Both the position numbers and the translations under genes were made by a program. Shown here piece by piece: positions 16,163 through 25,534 of a stretch of 64,000 nt of DNA (its first letter is position 1; every line of letters begins with the position of its first letter). The stretch comes from Flavobacterium sp. NG2 (lineage in GTDB: Bacteria > Bacteroidota > Bacteroidia > Flavobacteriales > Flavobacteriaceae). Location of the stretch: positions 2,272,001-2,336,000 of the forward strand of contig NZ_CP139420.1 of NCBI RefSeq assembly GCF_034119845.1. The letters are read 5' to 3'. The notes below the pieces were generated by a model, which did no database searches, was not told the origin of the DNA, and worked only from the letters and a program-made list of their open reading frames with translations.

Positions 16163-18610
16163 TTAAACGTTTCCTATTCTAATTACATCAGCAAAAATTC
16201 CTGAAGCAGTCACCGCAGCACCTGCACCCGCACCTTTAATTAATAAAGGTTGGTCCACATAACGGTCAGTGTAAAATAAGACGATATTATCTTTTCCTTC
16301 TAGGTTATAGAAAGGATGGTCTTTCGGGATGAATTGCAAACCTACACTTGCTTTACCGTTTTCAAACTGAGCAACATATTTTAATCGAGAGTCTTTGCTT
16401 AACGCTTCTTGGTAAATACCATCAAAATGAGCCGCATGTTCAATTAACGAAGCAAAGAATTCTTCGTTAGATTTAGTTTGCAAGCAAGCCGCTGGCAAGA
16501 AAGATTCGTTAGCGATTTCCTCAATATCCATGGTGTATCCGCTTTCTCGAATTAAGATTAGGATTTTTCTAGCTACGTCAATTCCGCTTAAATCGATAGT
16601 TGGATCTGGTTCTGTGAAACCTTGAACACCAGCTTCTTTTACCACATCATGGAATGAGTTTTTATCATCAAAATTATTGAAGATAAAGTTCAAACTTCCT
16701 GATAAAACCGCTTGGATTTTGTTTACTTTATCACCTGATGCAATTAAATTTTTAACGGTGTCGATAATAGGTAATCCTGCACCAACATTCGTTTCAAATA
16801 AGAAAGGCGCATTGTATTGGCGAGAAAGATTTTTTAATTTTTTGTAATTACTGAACTCAGAAGCACAAGCAATTTTGTTACAAGTTACCACTCCAACACT
16901 TTCTTTTAAGAATTGTTCGTATAATTCAGAAACACCTTGATTGGCAGTAATGTCTACAAAAATACTGTTACGTAAGTTGAGTTCTTTTACTTTGGCAACA
17001 AATTCTTGTTGGTTTGCAGGTTGTCCAGCTGCTAATGCAGCTTGCCATGCTTTCAAGTCGATTCCGTCTTCGTCAAAATGCATTTTTCTAGAATTAGAAA
17101 CAGCAATCACACGAAGGTTTATTTTTAAATTCTCTTTTAAGAATTTCTTTTGTTGGCTAATTTGCTCCATGAATTTTTCTCCCACATTACCAACTCCCAT
17201 TACAAATAGGTTTAATTGTTTGGTATTGTCTTCAAAGAAACGTTCGTGAAGGGTGTTCAATGCTTTTTTAACATCTCTTTCGTTAATTACTACAGATATG
17301 TTTCTTTCGGAAGCTCCTTGAGCAATCGCACGAATATTTACGTTGTTTTTCCCTAAAGTACTGAACATTTTCCCACTTAAACCTTGATGGTTTTTCATGT
17401 TTTCACCTACAAGTGCGATGATGCATAAATTTTTCTCAACAATGGTTGGGTCAATTTTATTTTGTGAAATTTCTACTTCAAAAGCTTTATTGATGGCAAT
17501 TTCGGCATTATCAGCGTCTTCATTTTGAATTCCAATACAGATAGAATGTTCAGAAGAAGCTTGAGTGATGAAAATAACATTGATATAAGCGTTTGAAAGT
17601 ACTTCAAATAGTCTTTTTGACGAACCCGAAACTCCAATCATTCCTGGTCCTTCAAGAGTAATCAAAGTAATCTTTTCAATATGACTAATCCCTTTTACAG
17701 GACTGACAGTAGCGGATGGATTATTAGAAATATAAGTACCTTCGGCTTCAGGAGCAAAAGTATTTTTAATGTAAATAGGAATGTTTTTTTGTAAAACCGG
17801 TTGGATTGTAGGTGGGTACAATACTTTGGCACCAAAGTGAGATAACTCCATTGCTTCTTGGTATGAAATTGTCGCAATAGGTTGTGCTTGTTTTACAATC
17901 TTAGGATTAGCAGTAAACATTCCGTTGACATCGGTCCAGATTTCTAAGTCAGAAGCATTCAAGGCTGCCGCAACGATAGCTGCAGTATAGTCAGAACCAC
18001 CACGACCAAGAGTAGTGCTTATTCCATCAGTTGATGATGAAATAAAACCAGGCATTACAACCACTTGGTTTGTGTTAAAGCTAAAAAATTCAGTAATCAA
18101 TAAATTAGTTACTTCAAAATTGACAGTTGCTTTACCAAAGTTGTTATTAGTTCGTATTAATTCACGACTGTCTTTGTAACTACTGTTTTTTAAATTTTGC
18201 TTCAATGCCTCGGCAATGATATAGGACGAAAGTAATTCTCCAAAACCTAAGATTGTATCCAAAGTTCTAGCTGAAAGTTCTCCTAATAAATAACAACCAT
18301 CTAATAAAGTTTCAAGATGATTGATGATACGTTTTATATGACTTAATAAACTACTTTGTTCGCTAACTGGAATTAGCTCTTTCAAAGTGTCTAAATGTAT
18401 TTTTTCAATATCAGCAATGATTTCTTTAAAAGTTTCATCGTTGGCAGCAGCTTTTGCGGCAGCCAAATGTAAGGTGTCGGTTATTTTGCTAAGAGCTGAA
18501 ACCACAACAACTATTTTGTCTTGTTTGGCTTTGTTAGCGACTATGTCTAAAACTAATTTTATGTTTTTTGCATTGGCTACAGAGGTTCCGCCAAATTTTA
18601 ATACTTTCAT
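16163..18610 (-). CDS. thrA: Bifunctional aspartokinase / homoserine dehydrogenase
   Basis: A fusion enzyme catalysing the first and third steps of threonine synthesis. Residues 1-290 are the aspartokinase (opening MKVLKFGGTSVANAKNI, with LGRGGSDYTAAIVAAAL). Two ACT-type regulatory segments follow (about 315-460), usually the site of threonine feedback inhibition. The homoserine dehydrogenase starts with the NAD(P) loop VMGVGNVGEKF near residue 463, and contains the family signature around GFTEPDPTIDLSGIDVARK. At 815 residues it matches E. coli ThrA. It is the first structural gene of the operon, preceded by a Thr-rich leader peptide. Confidence 0.97.
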   Translation of the reverse strand: MKVLKFGGTSVANAKNIKLVLDIVANKAKQDKIVVVVSALSKITDTLHLAAAKAAANDETFKEIIADIEKIHLDTLKELIPVSEQSSLLSHIKRIINHLETLLDGCYLLGELSARTLDTILGFGELLSSYIIAEALKQNLKNSSYKDSRELIRTNNNFGKATVNFEVTNLLITEFFSFNTNQVVVMPGFISSSTDGISTTLGRGGSDYTAAIVAAALNASDLEIWTDVNGMFTANPKIVKQAQPIATISYQEAMELSHFGAKVLYPPTIQPVLQKNIPIYIKNTFAPEAEGTYISNNPSATVSPVKGISHIEKITLITLEGPGMIGVSGSSKRLFEVLSNAYINVIFITQASSEHSICIGIQNEDADNAEIAINKAFEVEISQNKIDPTIVEKNLCIIALVGENMKNHQGLSGKMFSTLGKNNVNIRAIAQGASERNISVVINERDVKKALNTLHERFFEDNTKQLNLFVMGVGNVGEKFMEQISQQKKFLKENLKINLRVIAVSNSRKMHFDEDGIDLKAWQAALAAGQPANQQEFVAKVKELNLRNSIFVDITANQGVSELYEQFLKESVGVVTCNKIACASEFSNYKKLKNLSRQYNAPFLFETNVGAGLPIIDTVKNLIASGDKVNKIQAVLSGSLNFIFNNFDDKNSFHDVVKEAGVQGFTEPDPTIDLSGIDVARKILILIRESGYTMDIEEIANESFLPAACLQTKSNEEFFASLIEHAAHFDGIYQEALSKDSRLKYVAQFENGKASVGLQFIPKDHPFYNLEGKDNIVLFYTDRYVDQPLLIKGAGAGAAVTASGIFADVIRIGNV

Positions 18611-18626
18611 TCCGTTTGTTTTATTT

Positions 18627-18679
18627 AAAAAAAAATGTACTATTTTTTATACATCCAAGACTTTCCTTGATTAAGGAAA
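18627..18679 (-). promoter_or_regulatory. Putative attenuator of the thr operon
   Basis: Downstream of the leader stop the minus strand has a 7-bp stem TTTCCTT / AAGGAAA, then a 5-bp stem ATGTA / TACAT followed by nine T, just before thrA. The last stem is short, so terminator strength is uncertain. Alternative pairings with the leader coding region were not computed. Confidence 0.4.
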
Positions 18680-18708
18680 ATGCAAATATACTATTATATG
18701 TGAAAAAT

Positions 18709-18807
18709 TTACCCCAAAGGGGTAGTGGTTGTTGTTAAAGTAACAGAAAATACAACTTCGTTAGAAGTTGTTAAAGAAGTAAGGTATGTTTTTCTGTTTT
18801 TATTCAT
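18709..18807 (-). CDS. thrL: Threonine operon leader peptide
   Basis: A 32-codon frame with ATG at 18807 and TAA at 18709-18711. The peptide starts MNKNRKTYLTSLTTSN and ends TLTTTTTPLG, with 10 Thr in 32 residues, including five in a row. It lies between a strong promoter-like element and thrA, on the same strand. This is the classical layout of a leader peptide whose ribosome stalls when threonyl-tRNA is scarce, allowing readthrough of an attenuator. The gene symbol is given by analogy with E. coli thrL. There is no sequence homology claim beyond the Thr run. Confidence 0.75.
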   Translation of the reverse strand: MNKNRKTYLTSLTTSNEVVFSVTLTTTTTPLG

Positions 18808-18817
18808 AAAGAGATCC

Positions 18818-18847
18818 CAAAAGTACGGTTTTTTTATAAAAAAGCAA
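18818..18847 (-). promoter_or_regulatory. Promoter of the thr operon
   Basis: Minus-strand TTTG (18844-18847), an 18-base spacer, then TACTTTTG (18818-18825). This matches the Bacteroidota TTTG-N19-TAnnTTTG promoter well. Transcription would start near 18812, only about 5 bases before the leader peptide ATG. A second -7 match, TATATTTG at 18683-18690, lies between the leader and thrA. Confidence 0.72.
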
Positions 18848-18944
18848 AAAGCTTTATTTTGTTTTTTTAAGTAAAATTAAATTGAAGATTTTTATAACAA
18901 AGTTGATTTGTTGTGAATGATGACTCTTGTTTAAAAAAATAAAT

Positions 18945-18952
18945 TAAATTTG
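18945..18952 (+). promoter_or_regulatory. -7 element of the phosphate transport genes
   Basis: TAAATTTG matches TAnnTTTG and is 25 bases before the ATG at 18978. A TTG lies 15 bases upstream, shorter than the usual spacing. Confidence 0.5.
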
Positions 18953-18977
18953 CGACACAATTTATAAATCGATAAAA

Positions 18978-19622
18978 ATGTCATTAAATAGTATCTTCCA
19001 ATATTTAGTACCAAAAGACAAAAAGTTTTTTCCACTTTTTGAAGAAGCTTCAAGTAACCTGATAGAATTGGCGTCTGATTTACACGAGGCTGTAAATTTG
19101 CCTTTAAAAGAAAGAGAAGCTCTTTTTCAAAAAATTGATGTTCTGGAACAAAAAGGTGAGGACATTACTCGTCAGACTAATTTAGAATTGAGTAGAAACT
19201 TTATTACTCCATTTGATAGAGAAGATATTTACTCGTTGATTACTTCAATAGATAACGTAGCTGATAGATTGCATGGAGCATCAAGTATTATGCGTTTGTA
19301 TCAAGTAGATAAAATCACCAAATCAATTAGAAAATTGACTGAAATCAATTTAGATGCTTGTCAGCAAATAGATACTGCAGTTAAACAACTAAGGGATTTT
19401 AAAAACATTAGAAAGATTACCGAAGCTTGTGCTAGAATTAGCAAGTTGGAAAACAAATCTGACAATGTTTACAATAAGGCAGTTTTTGAAATTTTTGAAA
19501 ACGAAACAGATGCTAAAAATATCATCAAATACAAAGAAGTGTTGTCTATTCTAGAAACAGCTACTGATAAATGTAAGAGTGTGGCTAGTGTACTAGAATC
19601 GATTGCCGTGAAGCATTCGTAA
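18978..19622 (+). CDS. DUF47 PhoU-like accessory protein of Pit
   Basis: A 214-residue cytoplasmic, all-helical protein of the DUF47 (PhoU-like) family. These proteins are encoded next to Pit phosphate transporters and are thought to regulate them. Visible features are the opening LVPKDKKFFPLFEEASSNL, the acidic LEQKGEDITRQTNLEL and FDREDIYSLITSIDNVAD segments, which resemble PhoU metal-binding E/D-rich helices. The gene is 36 bp upstream of the transporter and shares its strand, so they are probably co-transcribed. Confidence 0.92.
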   Translation: MSLNSIFQYLVPKDKKFFPLFEEASSNLIELASDLHEAVNLPLKEREALFQKIDVLEQKGEDITRQTNLELSRNFITPFDREDIYSLITSIDNVADRLHGASSIMRLYQVDKITKSIRKLTEINLDACQQIDTAVKQLRDFKNIRKITEACARISKLENKSDNVYNKAVFEIFENETDAKNIIKYKEVLSILETATDKCKSVASVLESIAVKHS

Positions 19623-19658
19623 TAATTTCGAAAATTTTTCAATCTTTCAATTAAAATT

Positions 19659-21011
19659 ATGTTTACTCTTCTTATAGTTATCATAGTATTGTCTTTAATT
19701 TTTGATTACATCAATGGTTTTCACGATGCAGCGAATGCCATTGCTACTGTAGTTGCTACTAAGGTACTTTCGCCCGTTCAAGCGGTTATTTGGGCTGCTT
19801 TTTTTAATTTTCTAGCCTACTGGGTTTTTGGTTTGGGAGTCGCAAATACGGTTGCAAAAACGGCAGACTCAAGCCAGATAAATTTAACGGTAATTTTAGC
19901 GGGTGTACTTGCTGCAATTGCATGGAATTTAATTACTTGGTGGCAAGGGATTCCTTCTAGTTCTTCACATACTTTGATTGGAGGTTTTGCGGGGGCTGCC
20001 ATAGCTCATGCTATTGCATTACATGGTTTTTCAGATTATACGATTATTGAAGACGGAGTAGAGCATACAAAACATTGGTATAATATTGTAAGTTGGTACA
20101 AAGCAGGTAAAGACGGTGGGATGCCTACTGGGGTTATGATCATCATTTTGTTTATCGTACTAGCCCCTTTATTAGGAGCTTTGATGTCGTATTTAATATC
20201 TATTTGGTTGTTAAATGCGTCTAAGAGAACGATGCTACCTAAATTGTTTACAATCGCCTTGATGGCAGCTTCAATTTGGTTTGTTTATAACCAAATGGTG
20301 CCATTTGATAAAATCGAAAATCCTCGTTTTGAATCTTCTGTTTTTTGGAGTGTTGTATTTGAATCACACAATATAAAATGGTTTTTGGTTGCTTTTATCA
20401 TACTATCAATTTCAACATTTGCATTGGTATTTAGTAGTTTGAATTTGCACAAAGCTGAATCAGTTTTGAAAAAAATGCAGCTATTATCATCTGCTGCCTT
20501 TAGTTTAGGTCATGGTGGTAACGATTCACAAAAAGTAATGGGTATTATTGCAGCAGCAGTTGCAGTTTATATAAAGACTAGTGGAGTTGATATTGTTACC
20601 CTTCCAGAATGGTTACAAGTGGTGCTTCCAAATGATGATAAAGGAATTAAAGGTGCAATGCCAGAATGGATTCCTTTAGCGTGTTATACCGCTATTGCTG
20701 TTGGTACCTTAAGTGGTGGTTGGAAAATTGTAAAAACCATGGGGTCTAAAATCACCAAAGTAACTTCTTTTGAAGGGGTTGCTGCTGAAACCGCAGGTGC
20801 ATTGACACTTTATTTTACTGAGCATTTTAAAGTGCCAGTAAGTACAACACATACTATTACAGGTTCGATTATTGGGGTCGGTTTGACTAAACGTGTATCG
20901 GCCGTTCGTTGGGGTGTGACGGTAAGTTTGTTATGGGCTTGGGTATTAACTATTCCTGTTTCAGGGTTATTGGCTGCCTTATGTTATTATATATTGAGTA
21001 TTTTTATTTAG
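19659..21011 (+). CDS. pit: Inorganic phosphate transporter, Pit family
   Basis: A 450-residue inner-membrane carrier that imports metal-phosphate with protons. It shows the duplicated PiT signature: GFHDAANAIATVVATK near residue 20 and GHGGNDSQKVMG near residue 288, each with the conserved Asn-Asp/Ala-Asn core. The second signature-like motif pairs SSSHTLIGG and STTHTITGSIIG are also present. About ten hydrophobic segments are visible. A larger loop around residues 125-165 is typical of Bacteroidota forms. It is the second gene after the DUF47 gene, and a terminator follows. Confidence 0.95.
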   Translation: MFTLLIVIIVLSLIFDYINGFHDAANAIATVVATKVLSPVQAVIWAAFFNFLAYWVFGLGVANTVAKTADSSQINLTVILAGVLAAIAWNLITWWQGIPSSSSHTLIGGFAGAAIAHAIALHGFSDYTIIEDGVEHTKHWYNIVSWYKAGKDGGMPTGVMIIILFIVLAPLLGALMSYLISIWLLNASKRTMLPKLFTIALMAASIWFVYNQMVPFDKIENPRFESSVFWSVVFESHNIKWFLVAFIILSISTFALVFSSLNLHKAESVLKKMQLLSSAAFSLGHGGNDSQKVMGIIAAAVAVYIKTSGVDIVTLPEWLQVVLPNDDKGIKGAMPEWIPLACYTAIAVGTLSGGWKIVKTMGSKITKVTSFEGVAAETAGALTLYFTEHFKVPVSTTHTITGSIIGVGLTKRVSAVRWGVTVSLLWAWVLTIPVSGLLAALCYYILSIFI

Positions 21012-21035
21012 TAGAAAAATAGTCAAAATGAAAAA

Positions 21036-21072
21036 AACATCCTTATTTATGTAAAATGAGGATGGTTTTTTG
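21036..21072 (+). terminator. Terminator after pit
   Basis: An 8-bp stem CATCCTTA / TGAGGATG with one G-U pair, followed by GTTTTTT. Confidence 0.75.
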
Positions 21073-21110
21073 TTTTTGGAGCAGATGATTCCGCATTTTT
21101 AGGAAAGTTG

Positions 21111-21186
21111 GATTCCTGCTGTCCGCTTTATCTTGTGGCGGCATAAAGGCCCGCCGCCACAAGGATGTCGCTTCCATCAGGGCTAA
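21111..21186 (-). repeat. Dispersed intergenic repeat R3, copy 1
   Basis: Read on the minus strand it begins AGCCCTGATGGAAGCGACAT, has a strong stem (GTGGCGGCGGGC / GCCGCCAC type) and ends GATAAAGCGGACAGCAGGAA. Copy 2 at 37214-37350 shares both ends (CCCAGATAGTAGCGGCAGCC and GCTAAAGCGGATAGCTGGAT) but differs in the middle. It is much more GC-rich than its surroundings. Confidence 0.75.
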
Positions 21187-21211
21187 AAAAGAAAGCCTAG
21201 GGTTTTATTGG

Positions 21212-22585
21212 TTATTTGGACTTTATAAAGTTCTTTTCGATAGCTTTAATCATTTCTCCAGCGATGTCTTTATTAGTTGCTCCTTCAATTCCTTCTAGTC
21301 CAGGAGAGGAGTTTACTTCTAGTAATAAAGGTCCTTTTGAAGAGCGGATAATATCTACTCCAGCTACTTTTAAGTCCATCGCTTTGGTAGCTTTGATGGC
21401 AATACGTTTTTCTTCAGCTGTGGCTTTAATAACTGATGCTGTGCCTCCTAAGTGGATGTTAGCTCTAAACTCGCCAGGCATGGCTTCTCTTTGGATAGAG
21501 GCTACGACTTTTCCATCGATAACAAAACATCGAATGTCTTTACCGTTAGCTTCCTTGATAAACTCTTGAACAAGAATATTAGCGTTAACACTTTTGAAAG
21601 CATTGATAACACTTTCTGCAGCTTTTTTAGTTTCGGCTAGAACGACACCTTTACCTTGTGTGCCCTCTAGTAATTTTACAATTAATGGTGGTCCTCCAAC
21701 CATTTTAATCAAATCATTAGTGTCCAAAGGGGAATTGGCGAATCCTGTTGTTGGAATGTCAATTCCACTGTGTAGCAGTAATTGCAAAGAGTATAGTTTA
21801 TCTCTAGATTGTGTGATGGCACTTGCGGAGTTTAAACAAAAAACTTTCAAAGCTTCAAATTGTCTTGTTAGAGCACATCCGTAAAAAGTGATACTAGGTC
21901 TTATTCTTGGAATAATAGCGTCAAATTGGTCTAGGATAAGTCCGCCTCGATAATGAATTTCAGGTGTTTTGGCATCTAGGCGCATATAGCATTCTTTGAT
22001 GTTTAAGAAATGCATTTCGTGTCCACGCATTTCGCCAGCTTCCATGATGCGTTTGTTGCTGTACAATTCAGGATTACTAGCTAATACACCAATGCGTAAG
22101 CCGGTGCTAGCTTTTTCCGAATTTTTATATAAATCTTTAAGGTTGTCGGTTGAGGGTTGTCCTAAGAGGTATTTTTGTTCGGGATCTACTAATATTCTTC
22201 CGCTCATGGCTTCACGACCCAAAAGCATTCGGAACCCCATGGAATCTCTATTGGTTAAGGTCATTTCAATTGGCCAAGTCGAATCGCCAATTTGTAGTTT
22301 AGTTTGAATTACATAACGTTGCTCTCTGAACCCACTTGAACTTTTTACAATTCGTTTGTCGATTAGTGGAGCTTCACAGTGGATTACTGTTTTTTGATTA
22401 TTTTGAATAGGGTTGATGTCGAATTTTACCCAATTGGTTTCGTTTTTTATAAATGGAGCTATATTAACAGCGTGTAAAGCTGAGGTTTTAGCGCCTGAAT
22501 CCACTCGTGCTTTTATTGTTGGAATTCCTAATTCAGGAAAGGAACACCATTCTTCGCTGCCGAGTATCACTTTGTTTTGAGACAT
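21212..22585 (-). CDS. RimB-like retropepsin / RimK-like ATP-grasp ligase fusion
   Basis: A 457-residue cytoplasmic fusion. Residues 1-145 match the RimB/'ATP-dependent zinc protease' retropepsin-like domain, with the catalytic pattern [13 protein letters not shown] and LLGREAMSG. From about residue 160 it is a RimK-type ATP-grasp ligase ([66 protein letters not shown]). RimK adds glutamates to ribosomal protein S6 in gamma-proteobacteria, and RimB trims them. Having both in one chain suggests a linked ligase-protease for amino-acid tails. The substrate here is not known. Confidence 0.88.
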   Translation of the reverse strand: MSQNKVILGSEEWCSFPELGIPTIKARVDSGAKTSALHAVNIAPFIKNETNWVKFDINPIQNNQKTVIHCEAPLIDKRIVKSSSGFREQRYVIQTKLQIGDSTWPIEMTLTNRDSMGFRMLLGREAMSGRILVDPEQKYLLGQPSTDNLKDLYKNSEKASTGLRIGVLASNPELYSNKRIMEAGEMRGHEMHFLNIKECYMRLDAKTPEIHYRGGLILDQFDAIIPRIRPSITFYGCALTRQFEALKVFCLNSASAITQSRDKLYSLQLLLHSGIDIPTTGFANSPLDTNDLIKMVGGPPLIVKLLEGTQGKGVVLAETKKAAESVINAFKSVNANILVQEFIKEANGKDIRCFVIDGKVVASIQREAMPGEFRANIHLGGTASVIKATAEEKRIAIKATKAMDLKVAGVDIIRSSKGPLLLEVNSSPGLEGIEGATNKDIAGEMIKAIEKNFIKSK

Positions 22586-22662
22586 ATTCTAAGGTTTGTT
22601 GAGTCTAATTTTTGAAGGGATAAAAGTAGATATAGTTTTTTGAAATAAGACCGAAATCTATT

Positions 22663-22706
22663 TAAAAAAACAAACCCGTTATGTAAATAAAACGTAACGG
22701 GTTTGT
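22663..22706 (-). terminator. Terminator of clpC
   Basis: Minus-strand stem ACAAACCCGTTA / TAACGGGTTTGT with a 13-base loop and a T run, 25 bp after the clpC stop. Confidence 0.87.
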
Positions 22707-22731
22707 ATGATAATTTAATAAATCGATTTTG

Positions 22732-25278
22732 TTATTGATTAGTGGCTTCTCCTGCTTTGTGAATTACCACTGATAGTTCTTGAGCTCCTTCTTCAATGTC
22801 CATGAATATTTCGTCTCCAGAATTGATTTTTGAACTGATAATTTCTTCTGCAAGAGTATCCTCCACGTATTTTTGAATGGCTCTTTTTAAAGGTCTAGCT
22901 CCAAATTGCTTATCAAATCCTTTTTCAGCAATAAAACTCTTTGCTTTTTCGGAAAGTTTTAAAGCGTATCCTAGTTCGGCAATTCTAACATAAAGTTTCT
23001 TTAATTCGATTTCGATAATCAAATCAATATCTTCTTTTTCTAAGGCATTAAAGACAATTACGTCATCAATACGGTTTAGGAATTCTGGTGCGAATGTTTT
23101 CTTCAATGCATTTTCAATAATGCTTTTCGAATTGTCATCTGCTTGAGCAATTTTGGCTGCTGTTCCAAAACCTACTCCTTGGCCAAAATCTTTTAATTGT
23201 CTCGCTCCAACATTCGAAGTCATGATGATAATAGTGTTTTTAAAGTCGATTTTGCGACCTAAGCTATCTGTTAAATAACCATCATCCAACACTTGTAGCA
23301 TCATATTAAAAACGTCTGGATGTGCTTTTTCAATCTCGTCCAAAAGTACTACTGCGTAAGGTTTTCTTCTTACTTTTTCAGTAAGTTGCCCACCTTCTTC
23401 GTATCCTACATATCCCGGAGGTGCTCCTACTAATCTTGAAATCGCAAATTTTTCCATGTATTCACTCATGTCAATACGAACTAAAGCATCTTCAGAGTCA
23501 AATAATTCTTTGGCTAATACTTTGGCTAATTGTGTTTTACCAACACCAGTTTGACCAAGGAAAATAAACGAACCAATAGGTCTGTTTGGGTCTTTTAATC
23601 CCGCTCTGTTTCTTTGTATAGAACGTGCAATTTTTAATACCGCTTCTTTTTGGCCAATTACTTTGCTTTCTATTAATTCTGGTAATTTCGCTAGTTTGTT
23701 GCTTTCTGTTTGTGCAATACGATTAACAGGGATACCTGTCATCATAGATACAACATCGGCAACATTGTCTTCTGTTACTTCGATACGATTGTTTTTAGCA
23801 TCTTCTTCCCATTGTTCTTGGGCGATGGCTAAATCTTTTTCAAGACGTTTTTCATCATCGCGAAGTTTTGCAGCCTCTTCGTATTTTTGCTTTTTAACAA
23901 CAACGTTTTTAAGTTCTCTAATGTCTTCTAATTGACGTTCTAAATCTAAAATTTGTTTCGGAACTTCAATATTAGTAATATGTACTCTTGATCCTGCTTC
24001 GTCTAAAGCGTCAATCGCTTTGTCTGGAAGGAAACGTTCAGACATATATCTGTTTGTTAATTTAACGCAAGCTTCAATAGCTTCAGCTGTATAAGTAACA
24101 TTATGATGGTCTTCGTATTTGTTTTTGATGTTGTTTAATATCGTGATAGTTTCAGTAACAGAAGTTGGTTCGACGATGATTTTTTGAAAACGTCTTTCAA
24201 GTGCCCCGTCTTTTTCGATGTATTGTCTGTACTCATCAAGAGTTGTTGCTCCAATACATTGGATTTCTCCTCTTGCTAAGGCAGGCTTAAACATATTAGA
24301 GGCGTCAAGTGAACCAGTTGCTCCACCAGCGCCTACAATGGTATGAATTTCATCAATAAAAAGAATAATATCATCATTTTTCTCTAATTCATTCATAACC
24401 GCTTTCATACGCTCTTCGAATTGACCACGGTATTTTGTGCCTGCAACAAGGCTAGCTAAATCTAGGGTAACTACTCGTTTGTTGAATAAAATACGGGATA
24501 CTTTCTTTTGAATGATGCGTAATGCTAAACCTTCGGCAATAGCAGATTTACCCACACCAGGTTCTCCGATTAGAAGCGGGTTGTTTTTTTTACGTCTACT
24601 CAAAATTTGGCTCACACGTTCAATTTCTTTCTCGCGTCCTACAACAGGGTCTAATTTGCCTTCTTCAGCCATTTCAGTTAAATCTCTACCAAAGTTGTCT
24701 AAAACTGGTGTTTTGGATTTTTTATTTGACTTACTTGAAGGATTGTTGAAGTTGCCTTCTTTTAGACTGTCATCTTGTCCTAAATCATCGTATGAATCGG
24801 TAGCTCTAGGTAAATTTTCTAAGAATTCTTCTTCGTTTGGTGTCATATTTAAATATTGTTCTTTAGCTACATCATAATCTATTTTTAGCTTATTCAATAG
24901 CTTGGTTGTTGGATCATTTTCATTTCTTAAAATGCATAGCAATAAATGTGCTGTACTAATCGAGGTACTTTGAAAAACTTTTGCTTCCAAGAAAGTGGTT
25001 TTTAGGGCTCTTTCAGCTTGACGAGTCAAGTGAAGGTTTTTCTTTTCTATGTTGGTATCAGTGTTAGGTATTGCTGGGCTTAGGATTTCGACCTTTCTAC
25101 GCAAATGCTCTAAATCCACAGAAAGGTTGTTTAGTATTTTTATGGCTTTACCATTACCATCCCGTAGGATACCAAGCATTAAATGTTCGGTTCCTATAAA
25201 GTCATGCCCTAGTCGCAAAGCCTCTTCTTTGCTGTAGGTAATAACGTCTTTTACTCTTGGTGAAAAATTATCATCCAT
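22732..25278 (-). CDS. clpC: ClpC-type AAA+ unfoldase
   Basis: An 848-residue hexameric unfoldase that feeds proteins to ClpP. Domains in order are: a double Clp-N repeat (1-150), AAA1 with Walker [10 protein letters not shown] and Walker [11 protein letters not shown], a UVR-containing middle domain ([19 protein letters not shown]), and AAA2 with Walker [12 protein letters not shown] and [14 protein letters not shown]. The short middle domain with UVR marks ClpC rather than ClpB. It starts at ATG 25278 ([20 protein letters not shown]). It is divergent from gyrA over a 256-bp gap in which nothing else is recognised. Confidence 0.95.
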   Translation of the reverse strand: MDDNFSPRVKDVITYSKEEALRLGHDFIGTEHLMLGILRDGNGKAIKILNNLSVDLEHLRRKVEILSPAIPNTDTNIEKKNLHLTRQAERALKTTFLEAKVFQSTSISTAHLLLCILRNENDPTTKLLNKLKIDYDVAKEQYLNMTPNEEEFLENLPRATDSYDDLGQDDSLKEGNFNNPSSKSNKKSKTPVLDNFGRDLTEMAEEGKLDPVVGREKEIERVSQILSRRKKNNPLLIGEPGVGKSAIAEGLALRIIQKKVSRILFNKRVVTLDLASLVAGTKYRGQFEERMKAVMNELEKNDDIILFIDEIHTIVGAGGATGSLDASNMFKPALARGEIQCIGATTLDEYRQYIEKDGALERRFQKIIVEPTSVTETITILNNIKNKYEDHHNVTYTAEAIEACVKLTNRYMSERFLPDKAIDALDEAGSRVHITNIEVPKQILDLERQLEDIRELKNVVVKKQKYEEAAKLRDDEKRLEKDLAIAQEQWEEDAKNNRIEVTEDNVADVVSMMTGIPVNRIAQTESNKLAKLPELIESKVIGQKEAVLKIARSIQRNRAGLKDPNRPIGSFIFLGQTGVGKTQLAKVLAKELFDSEDALVRIDMSEYMEKFAISRLVGAPPGYVGYEEGGQLTEKVRRKPYAVVLLDEIEKAHPDVFNMMLQVLDDGYLTDSLGRKIDFKNTIIIMTSNVGARQLKDFGQGVGFGTAAKIAQADDNSKSIIENALKKTFAPEFLNRIDDVIVFNALEKEDIDLIIEIELKKLYVRIAELGYALKLSEKAKSFIAEKGFDKQFGARPLKRAIQKYVEDTLAEEIISSKINSGDEIFMDIEEGAQELSVVIHKAGEATNQ

Positions 25279-25534
25279 ATTAATATATATTGGTATCAGT
25301 AAATTTAGTGAATTAGTATTTTAAAAACAAAAATCATTCCTTTATCAAGTCCTGACTGCTAATTGACGAAAAAAATAATAAAATACCTTAAAAGAGGGCT
25401 TGTTTTATTAAACAAAACGCGCTGCTTTTTGTTAATAAATCGTTGAAATTAGTGTGTTGAAAAGCTTTATAAAATTTCAAAAAGCTGTATATTGGCACGT
25501 TTTGAAACTAATATAATATTTAATATAATAACTT

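Noticed and set aside
24512-24877. 121-codon frame on the plus strand
   Set aside because: Antisense to the N-terminal half of clpC, with no recognisable protein features.
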